A stretch of DNA of 5,855 nt, from positions 5,275 through 11,129 of the forward strand of contig CAJOCV010000111.1 in the NCBI GenBank assembly GCA_905233785.1, given 5' to 3'. The translations under genes were made by a program, and so were the position numbers. Source of the DNA: an uncultured Oscillospiraceae bacterium. Lineage in GTDB: Bacteria; Bacillota; Clostridia; Oscillospirales; Oscillospiraceae. This document shows, one piece after another, positions 1 to 5,146 of this stretch. The notes under the pieces are model-generated. The model was given only the letters and a program-made list of their open reading frames with translations, searched no databases and had not been told where the DNA came from. How positions within the stretch are numbered: the first letter of the stretch is position 1; each line of letters starts with the position of its first letter.

Positions 1-198
1 GGCGGCTACTTCGCCACGGCCTCCTGCAGCCATTTCATGGAGGACGGCCTCTTTCGCAAGATGCTGCGCGAGGCGGCGCGGGACGCGGGCGTGGAGCTGC
101 GGCAGATCGAGGCGCGGCAGCAGGCGCCCGACCACCCGATCCTCTGGAACGTCCCGGAGACGGATTATCTCAAGTTTTACCTGTTCCAGGTTGTGTGA
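1..198 (+). CDS. Class I SAM-dependent rRNA large-subunit methyltransferase, RlmI-like (3' end only)
   Basis: Frame 1 is open from the window edge to a TGA at 196-198 and gives the last 65 residues of a protein. It contains the segment TASCSHFM, matching the catalytic-loop region (SCS followed by a hydrophobic/Met stretch) of the RlmI/YccW family (COG1092), which makes 5-methylcytosine in 23S rRNA using S-adenosylmethionine. Further on it has QAPDHPILWNVPETDYLKF, matching the family's conserved C-terminal 'ADHP...P...YLK' block. The family is about 390-400 residues long, so only the end of the Rossmann-like methyltransferase domain is visible; the N-terminal PUA domain would lie outside the window. 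Family membership is well supported by the two motifs. The exact target nucleotide is inferred from family knowledge, so no gene symbol is given. No clear intrinsic terminator follows; a MITE-like repeat starts 20 bases after the stop. Confidence 0.8.
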   Translation, partial: GGYFATASCSHFMEDGLFRKMLREAARDAGVELRQIEARQQAPDHPILWNVPETDYLKFYLFQVV

Positions 199-217
199 GG
201 ACGAAGTGGCCAGTGGT

Positions 218-332
218 CAGTGAATAGCGAATAGAGAATAGTGAAAAGATATGGTGTCCCCTTCGGGGACAAATGATAATCGACGCGAAGCGACACCACA
301 ACGATTCATGATTCACTCTTCTCTATTCACTG
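218..332. repeat. MITE-like imperfect palindromic intergenic element with heptamer-rich ends
   Basis: The two ends are inverted: CAGTGAATAG at 218-227 matches the reverse complement of 323-332. Both ends are built from degenerate 7-bp repeats of the form GAATAGN; on the left they lie at 222, 229 and 236. Inside, TGGTGTC (252-258) pairs with GACACCA (292-298). That arm encloses a GTCCCC-TTC-GGGGAC hairpin (256-270) and a small CGC-GAA-GCG hairpin (284-292). The whole element could fold as a branched cruciform or RNA. It has no coding capacity. Its size, terminal inverted repeats and intergenic position fit a non-autonomous repeat; I recall similar sequences in Oscillospirales genomes, but that is memory and not a search result. 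No clear target-site duplication is visible. Confidence 0.6.
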
Positions 333-355
333 TTGTCCCTGCAAATGAAAAAGCC

Positions 356-386
356 TTGACATATGGATGCCTTTGGTGTATATATT
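356..386 (+). promoter_or_regulatory. Sigma-A-type promoter of the GntR/ABC operon
   Basis: A perfect -35 TTGACA lies at 356-361. After 17 bp comes TATATA (379-384), overlapped by TATATT at 381-386, either of which could be the -10. The start codon at 417 follows, with GGAGA at 406-410 as ribosome binding site. The strong -35 and optimal spacing suggest a powerful promoter that needs repression, consistent with the overlapping operator-like palindrome. Confidence 0.8.
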
Positions 387-396
387 AACTATACAC
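376..396. promoter_or_regulatory. Perfect inverted repeat over the -10 region: probable operator of the YtrA-type regulator
   Basis: GTGTATA (376-382), seven bases, then TATACAC (390-396) form a perfect 7+7 inverted repeat covering the -10 element and the likely start of transcription. YtrA-type GntR regulators usually bind AT-rich palindromes with GT/AC ends in the promoter of their own operon. The regulator is the first gene downstream, so negative autoregulation by occlusion of RNA polymerase is the natural inference. The palindrome is seen directly; the binding protein is inferred. Confidence 0.7.
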
Positions 397-416
397 AGTA
401 TAAACGGAGAACACAG

Positions 417-791
417 ATGACGATCCTGATTGACAACCGAAGCGGCGCGCCGATCTATGAGCAGATTTTTGAGCAGATCCGGCGGCAAATCTTCTCCGGG
501 GAACTGGCGGAGGGCGCGGCGCTGCCCTCCATCCGCAATCTCGCGAAGGATCTGCGCATCAGCGTCATTACCACGAAGCGCGCCTACGAGGAGCTGGAGA
601 GCGCGGGCTACATCTACACGCTCCCCGGCAAGGGGAGCTTCATCGCCGCGCGAAACGAACAGCTTTTGCGGGAGGAATGGCTGCGCGAGCTGGAGGGGCA
701 TCTGCTCTCGGTGAGGGAGCTTGCGCGGCGCTGCGGCCTGAGCAAAGCGGAATTGATGGAACTCTATGATACCTTGGAGGATCAGATATGA
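417..791 (+). CDS. GntR family transcriptional regulator, YtrA subfamily
   Basis: A 124-residue DNA-binding repressor. Residues 10-78 form the GntR winged helix-turn-helix: PIYEQIFEQIRRQIFSGEL, then LPSIRNLAKDLRIS, recognition helix VITTKRAYEELES and wing GYIYTLPGKGSFIA. Only about 45 residues follow, mostly helical, which is the short effector/dimerisation tail of the YtrA subfamily and much smaller than a FadR or HutC domain. The ATG at 417 is preferred over the in-frame ATG at 363 because it has GGAGA six bases upstream, and because the region from 363 to 416 contains the promoter and operator. The stop overlaps the next start (ATGA, 788-791), indicating translational coupling. By family analogy it represses the operon until an effector, often a cell-envelope stress signal, is present; the effector cannot be read from the sequence. 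Confidence 0.9.
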   Translation: MTILIDNRSGAPIYEQIFEQIRRQIFSGELAEGAALPSIRNLAKDLRISVITTKRAYEELESAGYIYTLPGKGSFIAARNEQLLREEWLRELEGHLLSVRELARRCGLSKAELMELYDTLEDQI

Positions 792-1630
792 ACGCGATTG
801 AAATCCACGGACTGGAAAAGCGCTATCCGGGCTTTGATCTGAAGCTGGACTTAACGCTGCCCCAGGGCTGCATCCTCGGGCTGATCGGGGAGAACGGCGC
901 GGGCAAATCCACCACGATCAAGGCCGTCCTGGGCATGCTGCGCCCCGACGCGGGCAGCATCCGCGTCCTCGGGCGTGACAACAGCCGGGACTTCGCCCCC
1001 GTGCGGGAGGAGATCGGCGTGGTGCTGGACGAGGGGGGCTTTCCCGCCTGCCTGAGCGCGCGCAAGCTGGGAAAGGTCATGGCGGGGGTTTACAAGAACT
1101 GGGATCCAGAGGCCTATGAGGCGACGCTCAAAAAGCTCTCCCTGCCGGAGGACAAGGCGTACAAAGACCTGTCGCTCGGCATGAAGCGGAAGCTTGCCAT
1201 CGCCGTGGCTCTGAGCCACCGCGCGAAGCTGCTGATTCTCGATGAGCCGACCTCCGGTCTCGACCCCGTGGTGCGGGACGAGGTGGTGGAGCTCTTCTCG
1301 GACTTTACGCGGCAGGAGGATCACGCGGTGCTCATCTCCTCGCACATCGTATCCGATCTGGAGAAGATCTGCGACTATGTGGCCTTTCTGCACAAGGGGC
1401 GGCTGCTTTTATACGAGGAGAAGGACGCGCTGCGGGAGCGCTGCGCGCTCGTGCAGCTGTCGAGGAGCGAATTTGCCGCCCTTGACCGCGCGTCGGTCAT
1501 CGGCCACCGCGAGTCGCCTTACGGGGTCTCCGCCATCGTGCGGCGGGAGGCGGTACCGGCGGGCGTTACGGTGGAGCCGGTGAGCATTGAGGACTTGTTT
1601 GTTCTGATGGTGAAGGAGGGACAGCAGTGA
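788..1630 (+). CDS. ABC transporter ATP-binding protein (YtrB/BcrA-like)
   Basis: A 280-residue cytoplasmic ATPase subunit of an ABC-2 type transporter. Walker A is GENGAGKST at residues 34-42, Walker B is LLILDEP at 148-154, the D-loop is SGLDP at 156-160 and the H-loop histidine is His186 in SSH. The signature motif is degenerate, LSLGM (128-132) instead of LSGGQ, and the Q-loop position reads VLDEGGF (79-85) with acidic residues rather than Gln. Both variants are common in this clade of Firmicutes exporters and need not mean loss of activity. The last 70 or so residues are an accessory C-terminal region. GGAGG at 776-780 serves the start. The gene overlaps the regulator upstream and the permease downstream by four bases each, so the ATPase and permease are very probably one complex. 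The substrate is unknown; relatives act on antibiotics or in envelope stress. Confidence 0.93.
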   Translation: MNAIEIHGLEKRYPGFDLKLDLTLPQGCILGLIGENGAGKSTTIKAVLGMLRPDAGSIRVLGRDNSRDFAPVREEIGVVLDEGGFPACLSARKLGKVMAGVYKNWDPEAYEATLKKLSLPEDKAYKDLSLGMKRKLAIAVALSHRAKLLILDEPTSGLDPVVRDEVVELFSDFTRQEDHAVLISSHIVSDLEKICDYVAFLHKGRLLLYEEKDALRERCALVQLSRSEFAALDRASVIGHRESPYGVSAIVRREAVPAGVTVEPVSIEDLFVLMVKEGQQ

Positions 1631-2244
1631 AGGGACTGATACGCAAGGATTTTTACATGATCTGGGAATACGGCAGGATGCTGCTGCTCATGAGCGCGGT
1701 CTTTCTCGGCATGAGCCTGTTTGCAAGCGACGACAACTTTTTCTTCGTCGTTTACCCGGTGCTTTTCGCGGGCATCCTGCCCGTGACGCTCATCTCCTAT
1801 GAGGAGCGGGACGGCTGGAACCGTATGTGCGACGCAATGCCGGTCTCCCGCCGGATGCAGGTGAACGAGCGCTGTCTGATGACGGCCTTCTGCTTTCTCG
1901 TGCTCTATCTGCTTACCCTCGGTCTGCAGGCTGCGGTGCTGCTGCCGAAGGGGAATGCGGAGAAGCTCAAGGAGCTTGCCTGCCTGCTGCCGGGCGTGGG
2001 CTTGCTCGCCCCGGCGGTGATGATCCCGGTCACGCTGCGCTGGGGCGTGGAGAAGGGGCGCTTTGTCTACTATGTCTTCATTGGCGTCATCGTGGCGCTG
2101 GGGCTCATCGGCGCAAACGCGCTCTCGAACGCGCCCGCTGACGCCGCCCCGCCCGCCCTGTGGCTGCTGCCGCTGTTGGCGGTGCTGCTCTTCGCCCTCT
2201 CCTGGCTGCTGTCGATCCGCATCTACGAAAAAAGGGAACTGTAA
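1627..2244 (+). CDS. ABC-2 type transporter permease (small six-helix membrane protein)
   Basis: A 205-residue integral membrane protein. It starts with the amphipathic MKGLIRKDFYMIW segment typical of this permease family (KD followed by a hydrophobic helix). About six membrane segments can be placed near residues 16-33, 38-57, 84-106, 118-138, 144-165 and 177-199. The loop after the second helix, SYEERDGWNRMCDAMPVSRR (58-77), matches the family's conserved cytoplasmic 'DE..gW......lPvsR' coupling segment, the likely contact with the ATPase. The start is GTG at 1627, chosen because AAGGAGG lies at 1613-1619 and the GTGA overlap couples it to the ATPase stop. Together the two proteins would form a transporter in the cytoplasmic membrane. 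No strong terminator follows, so some read-through into the rpsB region is possible. Confidence 0.9.
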   Translation: MKGLIRKDFYMIWEYGRMLLLMSAVFLGMSLFASDDNFFFVVYPVLFAGILPVTLISYEERDGWNRMCDAMPVSRRMQVNERCLMTAFCFLVLYLLTLGLQAAVLLPKGNAEKLKELACLLPGVGLLAPAVMIPVTLRWGVEKGRFVYYVFIGVIVALGLIGANALSNAPADAAPPALWLLPLLAVLLFALSWLLSIRIYEKREL

Positions 2245-2268
2245 GAGCGGGAAGCCGGAGGCTGACAC

Positions 2269-2295
2269 AAAAAAGTTTCAAAAAGTTTCGGAAAA
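2269..2295 (+). promoter_or_regulatory. Phased A-tracts upstream of the rpsB promoter (UP-element-like)
   Basis: Three A-runs, at 2269-2274, 2280-2284 and 2292-2295, are spaced about one helical turn apart and end just before the -35 at 2299. The sequence AAAAGTTTC is repeated at 2271-2279 and 2281-2289. Helically phased A-tracts at this position fit intrinsic DNA bending or an UP element bound by the alpha subunit of RNA polymerase, as expected for a highly expressed ribosomal operon. The function is inferred from position. Confidence 0.5.
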
Positions 2296-2298
2296 CTC

Positions 2299-2327
2299 TT
2301 GCAATTCTTGGGAAAGCTTTGTATAAT
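2299..2327 (+). promoter_or_regulatory. rpsB: Sigma-A-type promoter of rpsB-tsf
   Basis: TTGCAA at 2299-2304 and a perfect TATAAT at 2322-2327 are separated by 17 bp. Transcription would start near 2334, leaving a leader of about 100 nt before the rpsB ATG at 2435. Confidence 0.88.
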
Positions 2328-2333
2328 ATCAAG

Positions 2334-2434
2334 GCATTTCGCACGGGCGCGGACTTTCCCCATGTGGCCCTCGGGCTTGGAAGAAGGGTGGAGGCGTCCC
2401 GGAGGAATAGAACAAATATTTTGGAGGAAATCAA
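2334..2434 (+). promoter_or_regulatory. Long 5' leader of rpsB, possible autoregulatory ribosomal-protein leader
   Basis: The predicted transcript has about 100 nt before the start codon. It contains a possible long-range stem, GGGCGC (2345-2350) with GCGTCC (2394-2399, one G-U pair), enclosing a small GCC-CTCG-GGC hairpin (2367-2376), followed by the ribosome binding site GGAGG at 2423-2427. S2 is known to repress its own operon through the mRNA leader in E. coli. A similar role here is inference only; the stems are short and I do not recognise a described leader class. Confidence 0.3.
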
Positions 2435-3163
2435 ATGTCTGTCGTATCCATGAAGCAGCTGCTCGAGGCCGGTGTCCACTTCGGTCACCAGACCCGCCGC
2501 TGGAACCCCAAGATGGCCGAGTACATCTACTGCGAGCGTAACGGCATCTACATCATCGACCTGCAGAAGACCGTCAAGAAGCTGGAGGAGTCCTACAACT
2601 TCGTGCGCGATCTGGCCGCCAACAACGGCACCATCCTGTTCGTCGGCACCAAGAAGCAGGCGACCGACGCTGTGCGCGAGGAAGCCTCCCGCGTCGGCAT
2701 GTACTATGTGAACGCCCGCTGGCTCGGCGGCATGCTCACCAACTTCAAGACCATGCGCACCCGTGTTGACCGCCTGGCTCAGCTCAAGAAGATGCAGGAG
2801 GACGGCACCTTCGACATGCTGCCCAAGAAGGAAGTCATGAAGCACCTGGGCGAGATGGAGAAGCTCGAGAAGTATCTCGGCGGCGTGAAGGACATGAAGA
2901 AGCTGCCCAGCGCCATGTTCGTTGTTGACCCCCGCAAGGAGCACAACGCCATTGCCGAGGCTCGCAAGCTGCACATCCCCATCGTCGCCATCGTTGACAC
3001 CAACTGCGACCCCGATGAGGTCGATTACGTCATCCCCGCCAACGATGACGCCATCCGCGCCATTCGCCTGATTGCCGCCACGATGGCCAACGCCGTGCAG
3101 GAAGGCCGTCAGGGCGCTGACGGTGAGGTTGAGGAGACTGCCGAGGCGCCTGTCGAGGAGTAA
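2435..3163 (+). CDS. rpsB: 30S ribosomal protein S2
   Basis: A 242-residue protein with the full set of S2 landmarks: the N-terminal block VHFGHQTRRWNPKM (14-27), GTKKQA (71-76), RWLGGMLTN (95-103), the coiled-coil region around 107-155 (MLPKKEVMKHLGEMEKL), FVVDPRKEHNAIAEA (162-176), and PDEVDYVIPANDDAIRAI (193-210). S2 sits on the solvent side of the 30S subunit near the head-body junction and is one of the last proteins to assemble. The length is normal for Firmicutes; the tail after about residue 225 is acidic (Glu-rich). GGAGG seven bases upstream fixes the start. Codon use leans strongly to C-ending codons, as in highly expressed genes. It is followed by tsf after a 77-bp gap holding an attenuator-like hairpin. 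Confidence 0.98.
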   Translation: MSVVSMKQLLEAGVHFGHQTRRWNPKMAEYIYCERNGIYIIDLQKTVKKLEESYNFVRDLAANNGTILFVGTKKQATDAVREEASRVGMYYVNARWLGGMLTNFKTMRTRVDRLAQLKKMQEDGTFDMLPKKEVMKHLGEMEKLEKYLGGVKDMKKLPSAMFVVDPRKEHNAIAEARKLHIPIVAIVDTNCDPDEVDYVIPANDDAIRAIRLIAATMANAVQEGRQGADGEVEETAEAPVEE

Positions 3164-3176
3164 TTTTGTACAAGAC

Positions 3177-3201
3177 CAGGGGCGCCCAACCCGCGCCCCT
3201 G
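3177..3201 (+). terminator. Hairpin between rpsB and tsf, probable partial terminator/attenuator
   Basis: CAGGGGCGC (3177-3185) and GCGCCCCTG (3193-3201) form a perfect, GC-rich 9-bp stem with a 7-nt loop, starting 13 bases after the rpsB stop. The downstream sequence (CTTTCAGCTTTATTT) is T-rich but has no continuous U-run, so termination is probably incomplete. Such a hairpin would lower tsf transcription relative to rpsB or stabilise the 3' end of the rpsB mRNA. Confidence 0.7.
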
Positions 3202-3240
3202 CTTTCAGCTTTATTTGATATACAACAGGAGGAATATACT

Positions 3241-4173
3241 ATGGCTTTTACCGCTCAGGATGTTAAGACGCTGCGTGAGATGACCAACGTCGGCATGATG
3301 GACTGCAAGAAGGCGCTCCAGGCCTGCGACGGCGATATGGAGAAGGCTGTTGACTGGCTGCGTGAAAAGGGTCTGGCCAAGGCCGCCAAGAAGGCCGGCC
3401 GCGTGGCCGCCGAGGGTATGGCTTACGCCCAGGTTTGCGCCGGCTGCGGCGCCGCCGCTATCGTCGAGGTCAACTGCGAGACCGACTTCTGCGCCAAGAG
3501 CGAGGCCTTTGTCCAGTTTGTGAAGGACATCTGCAAGGTCGTGCTGCAGGAGAACCCCGCTGACGTCGAGGCGCTCAAGGCCTGCAAGTACCCCGGAAGC
3601 GAGCTGACCGTGGCCGAGATCCTGCCCGAGAAGGTCATGAGCATCGGCGAGAATCTCCAGATCCGCCGCTTCGCCCGCTTTGCCGAGCCCACCAACGTGG
3701 CATACGTCCATGCCGGCGGCGCGCGCGCCGTGCTGGTCAACCTCGCTGTCGAGGGCGGCATTGACGCCACCGAGATCGGCAAGAACGTCGCCATGCAGAT
3801 TGCCGCCATGAACCCCAAGTACTGGGACAAGTCCCTGGTTCCCCAGGCTGACGTTGACCACGAGCTCGAGGTTCAGGTCGCCCTGATGGACAACGACCCG
3901 AAGATGGCTGCCAAGCCCCAGGCGATCAAGGAGAAGATCGCCGCCGGCAAGATCAACGCCTTCTACAAGGAAAACTGCCTGCTGCAGCAGGACTTCGTCC
4001 GCTCCGACCTGTTCACCGGCTCCGTCGAAGGCTACATCGCCGACGCTGCCAAGAAGCTGGGCGGCTCCGTCAAGTTCGTTGACGCCATCCACTTCATCAA
4101 GGGTGAGGGCATCGAGAAGAAGCAGGAAGACTTCGCCGCCGAAGTCGCCGCCCAGATGAACATGGGCAAGTAA
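3241..4173 (+). CDS. tsf: Translation elongation factor Ts
   Basis: A 310-residue guanine-nucleotide exchange factor that regenerates EF-Tu-GTP from EF-Tu-GDP in the cytoplasm. The N-terminal UBA-like domain covers about residues 3-40 with the signature LREMTNVGMMDCKKAL (11-26); Asn16 stands where most homologues have Gly. The core follows with EVNCETDFCAKSEAF (76-90), including the Thr-Asp-Phe (81-83) that inserts into EF-Tu; Cys84 replaces the common Val. The C-terminal half carries the dimerisation-type subdomain with VAMQIAAMNP (183-192) and a final KGEGIEKKQEDFAAEV segment. The ATG at 3241 is chosen over upstream in-frame alternatives (for example TTG 3166) because AGGAGG lies at 3227-3232 and the conserved MAFTAQDVKTLRE start begins there. 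It is cotranscribed with rpsB and closed by a strong terminator. Confidence 0.97.
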   Translation: MAFTAQDVKTLREMTNVGMMDCKKALQACDGDMEKAVDWLREKGLAKAAKKAGRVAAEGMAYAQVCAGCGAAAIVEVNCETDFCAKSEAFVQFVKDICKVVLQENPADVEALKACKYPGSELTVAEILPEKVMSIGENLQIRRFARFAEPTNVAYVHAGGARAVLVNLAVEGGIDATEIGKNVAMQIAAMNPKYWDKSLVPQADVDHELEVQVALMDNDPKMAAKPQAIKEKIAAGKINAFYKENCLLQQDFVRSDLFTGSVEGYIADAAKKLGGSVKFVDAIHFIKGEGIEKKQEDFAAEVAAQMNMGK

Positions 4174-4197
4174 GCCTGCGGAAATCATACAAATTGC

Positions 4198-4228
4198 AAA
4201 ACCGGAAAGCGTCAGCTTTCCGGTTTTT
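4198..4228 (+). terminator. Intrinsic terminator of rpsB-tsf
   Basis: AAACCGGAAAGC (4199-4210) and GCTTTCCGGTTT (4215-4226) form a 12-bp stem with a GTCA loop, directly followed by Ts (to 4228) and, a few bases on, by TATATTTTT. It lies 25 bases after the tsf stop. The reverse strand ends in TTTTGC, so weak bidirectional activity is possible. Confidence 0.92.
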
Positions 4229-4282
4229 GCTATATTTTTCATGCTTTCTGCGGCGTATAAGTATATTGCGCTGTTGGAGGGA

Positions 4283-4320
4283 TGAAAAGGGCAGGGAGTG
4301 GGGTGCGCCCTGCCGTTTCA
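4283..4320 (-). terminator. Probable intrinsic terminator of the lipoprotein gene
   Basis: Read on the - strand, just after the lipoprotein stop, GGCAGGG (4314-4308) pairs with CCCTGCC (4296-4290) across an 11-nt loop and is followed by CTTTTC. The stem can be extended past a small internal loop by TGAAA/TTTCA (4320-4316 with 4287-4283). The U-run is short, so the terminator is moderate in strength. Confidence 0.65.
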
Positions 4321-5058
4321 TCATTTGTAGTTCTTAAGGAAAAGCATTTGGACTGTATCCGCATCAAGAGCAATGCCATTTTGCATTGCCTTTATTGTCC
4401 CTTCCCCGAATTCTAATTCGCTCATTCTAGAATAACCAAGTAAATTGTTCATCCAAAACAGTTGACTAACAAGTGAAATGTTTTCATCATCCATCTTAAT
4501 ACCGTTTACTCCGTAATAGACACTTTGAGAAATGCCCAAACTGTTCGTTCCCGTAAGTTGATAAGTAAAGTCCGCATATTTCCAATCTTCAACTGTCTCA
4601 CCTTTGCTAAATGAGCTTGCATTCCATTCGTCGCGGTAGTTATAATACCATGCTCCCGTAACAACAATTGCTGTCGGATTTGCAAAGCCTTTTGCACATG
4701 CCGCTAAGAGTTTACCAGCAAATTCGGTTGCGTTGTCTATCCTTTTTTGCAGATAAAGCTCTTTGTCACATTTTTGAACTCCAGAGGTGTTTCCTAGGGA
4801 ATCGTAGATTTGTCTCGCTATTTCATAATTGCCTTCTTCAAAGAGGGCGTTTGCTTCCATCGTTTTTATTTTTGTATCGCATTTTGTATAGTAGTCTTTG
4901 CTTTCTTCATAATCGCCAAGCTTTTCGAATATTTCCTTTGCTTTCTCATATTTTTCTTCTTCAAATAAACTTACGGCTCGCTTGTAATCATTACTCGCAC
5001 ATCCACACAGAGCAAACACCATAGACAGCGCCAGTATCATTGCCACAACCTTTTTCAT
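4321..5058 (-). CDS. TPR-containing lipoprotein of unknown function
   Basis: A 245-residue secreted lipoprotein. The N-terminus MKKVVAMILALSMVFALCGC is a typical signal peptide with a lipobox ending LCGC, so Cys20 would be lipidated and the protein anchored outside the cytoplasmic membrane. Residues 25-60 (YKRAVSLFEEEKYEKAKEIF...) and 68-97 (EANALFEEGNYEIARQIY...) are two tetratricopeptide-like helical repeats, each ending in a GDYEES/GNTSGV turn. After a linker, residues 113-190 (LLAACAKGFANPTAIVVTG... and YQLTGTNSLGI) resemble a small beta-rich module seen in clostridial surface proteins ('FKNPSS...Y...TNSFG'); that resemblance is from memory. AGAGG at 5069-5073 with 10-nt spacing is a fair ribosome binding site. 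Codon and base use are much more AT-rich than in the neighbours, suggesting transfer or low expression. The gene lies downstream of the structured leader RNA. Role and partners are unknown. Confidence 0.88.
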   Translation of the reverse strand: MKKVVAMILALSMVFALCGCASNDYKRAVSLFEEEKYEKAKEIFEKLGDYEESKDYYTKCDTKIKTMEANALFEEGNYEIARQIYDSLGNTSGVQKCDKELYLQKRIDNATEFAGKLLAACAKGFANPTAIVVTGAWYYNYRDEWNASSFSKGETVEDWKYADFTYQLTGTNSLGISQSVYYGVNGIKMDDENISLVSQLFWMNNLLGYSRMSELEFGEGTIKAMQNGIALDADTVQMLFLKNYK

Positions 5059-5110
5059 TCTCCCAATACCTCTCTTTCATTTTTTGTCTTTCACCACGCA
5101 TTTTTCGGGA

Positions 5111-5146
5111 AAATAAAAGTGCGTAGCCCCAAATGAGACTACGCAC
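5111..5146 (-). terminator. Intrinsic terminator inside the leader of the lipoprotein gene
   Basis: On the - strand GTGCGTAG (5146-5139) and CTACGCAC (5126-5119) form a perfect 8-bp stem with a 12-nt loop (TCTCATTTGGGG), followed at once by TTTTATTT (5118-5111). No gene lies between the predicted promoter at 5285-5313 and this terminator, and the lipoprotein ATG is 53 nt further on. It therefore acts either as the end of a small RNA or as a regulated attenuator. On the + strand there is no T-tail, so the - orientation is clear. Confidence 0.85.

Noticed and set aside
363..416. Earlier ATG (363) for the GntR regulator
   Set aside because: The extra 18 codons would be encoded by the promoter spacer, -10 and operator; the family start MTILIDNRSGAPIYEQ and its ribosome binding site fit 417.
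2253..2263. AGCC-GGA-GGCT hairpin as terminator of the ABC operon
   Set aside because: Only four base pairs and no following T-run.
3166..3240. Extended EF-Ts start at TTG 3166
   Set aside because: The added 25 residues are encoded by the attenuator hairpin and the AGGAGG site; EF-Ts proteins begin with the MAFTAQDVKTLRE-type segment at 3241.
3211..4242. Long - strand ORF opposite tsf (343 codons) and similar long ORFs opposite rpsB and the ABC genes
   Set aside because: These are shadows of strongly C/G-ending codon use in the real genes; they show no recognisable domain and no ribosome binding site.
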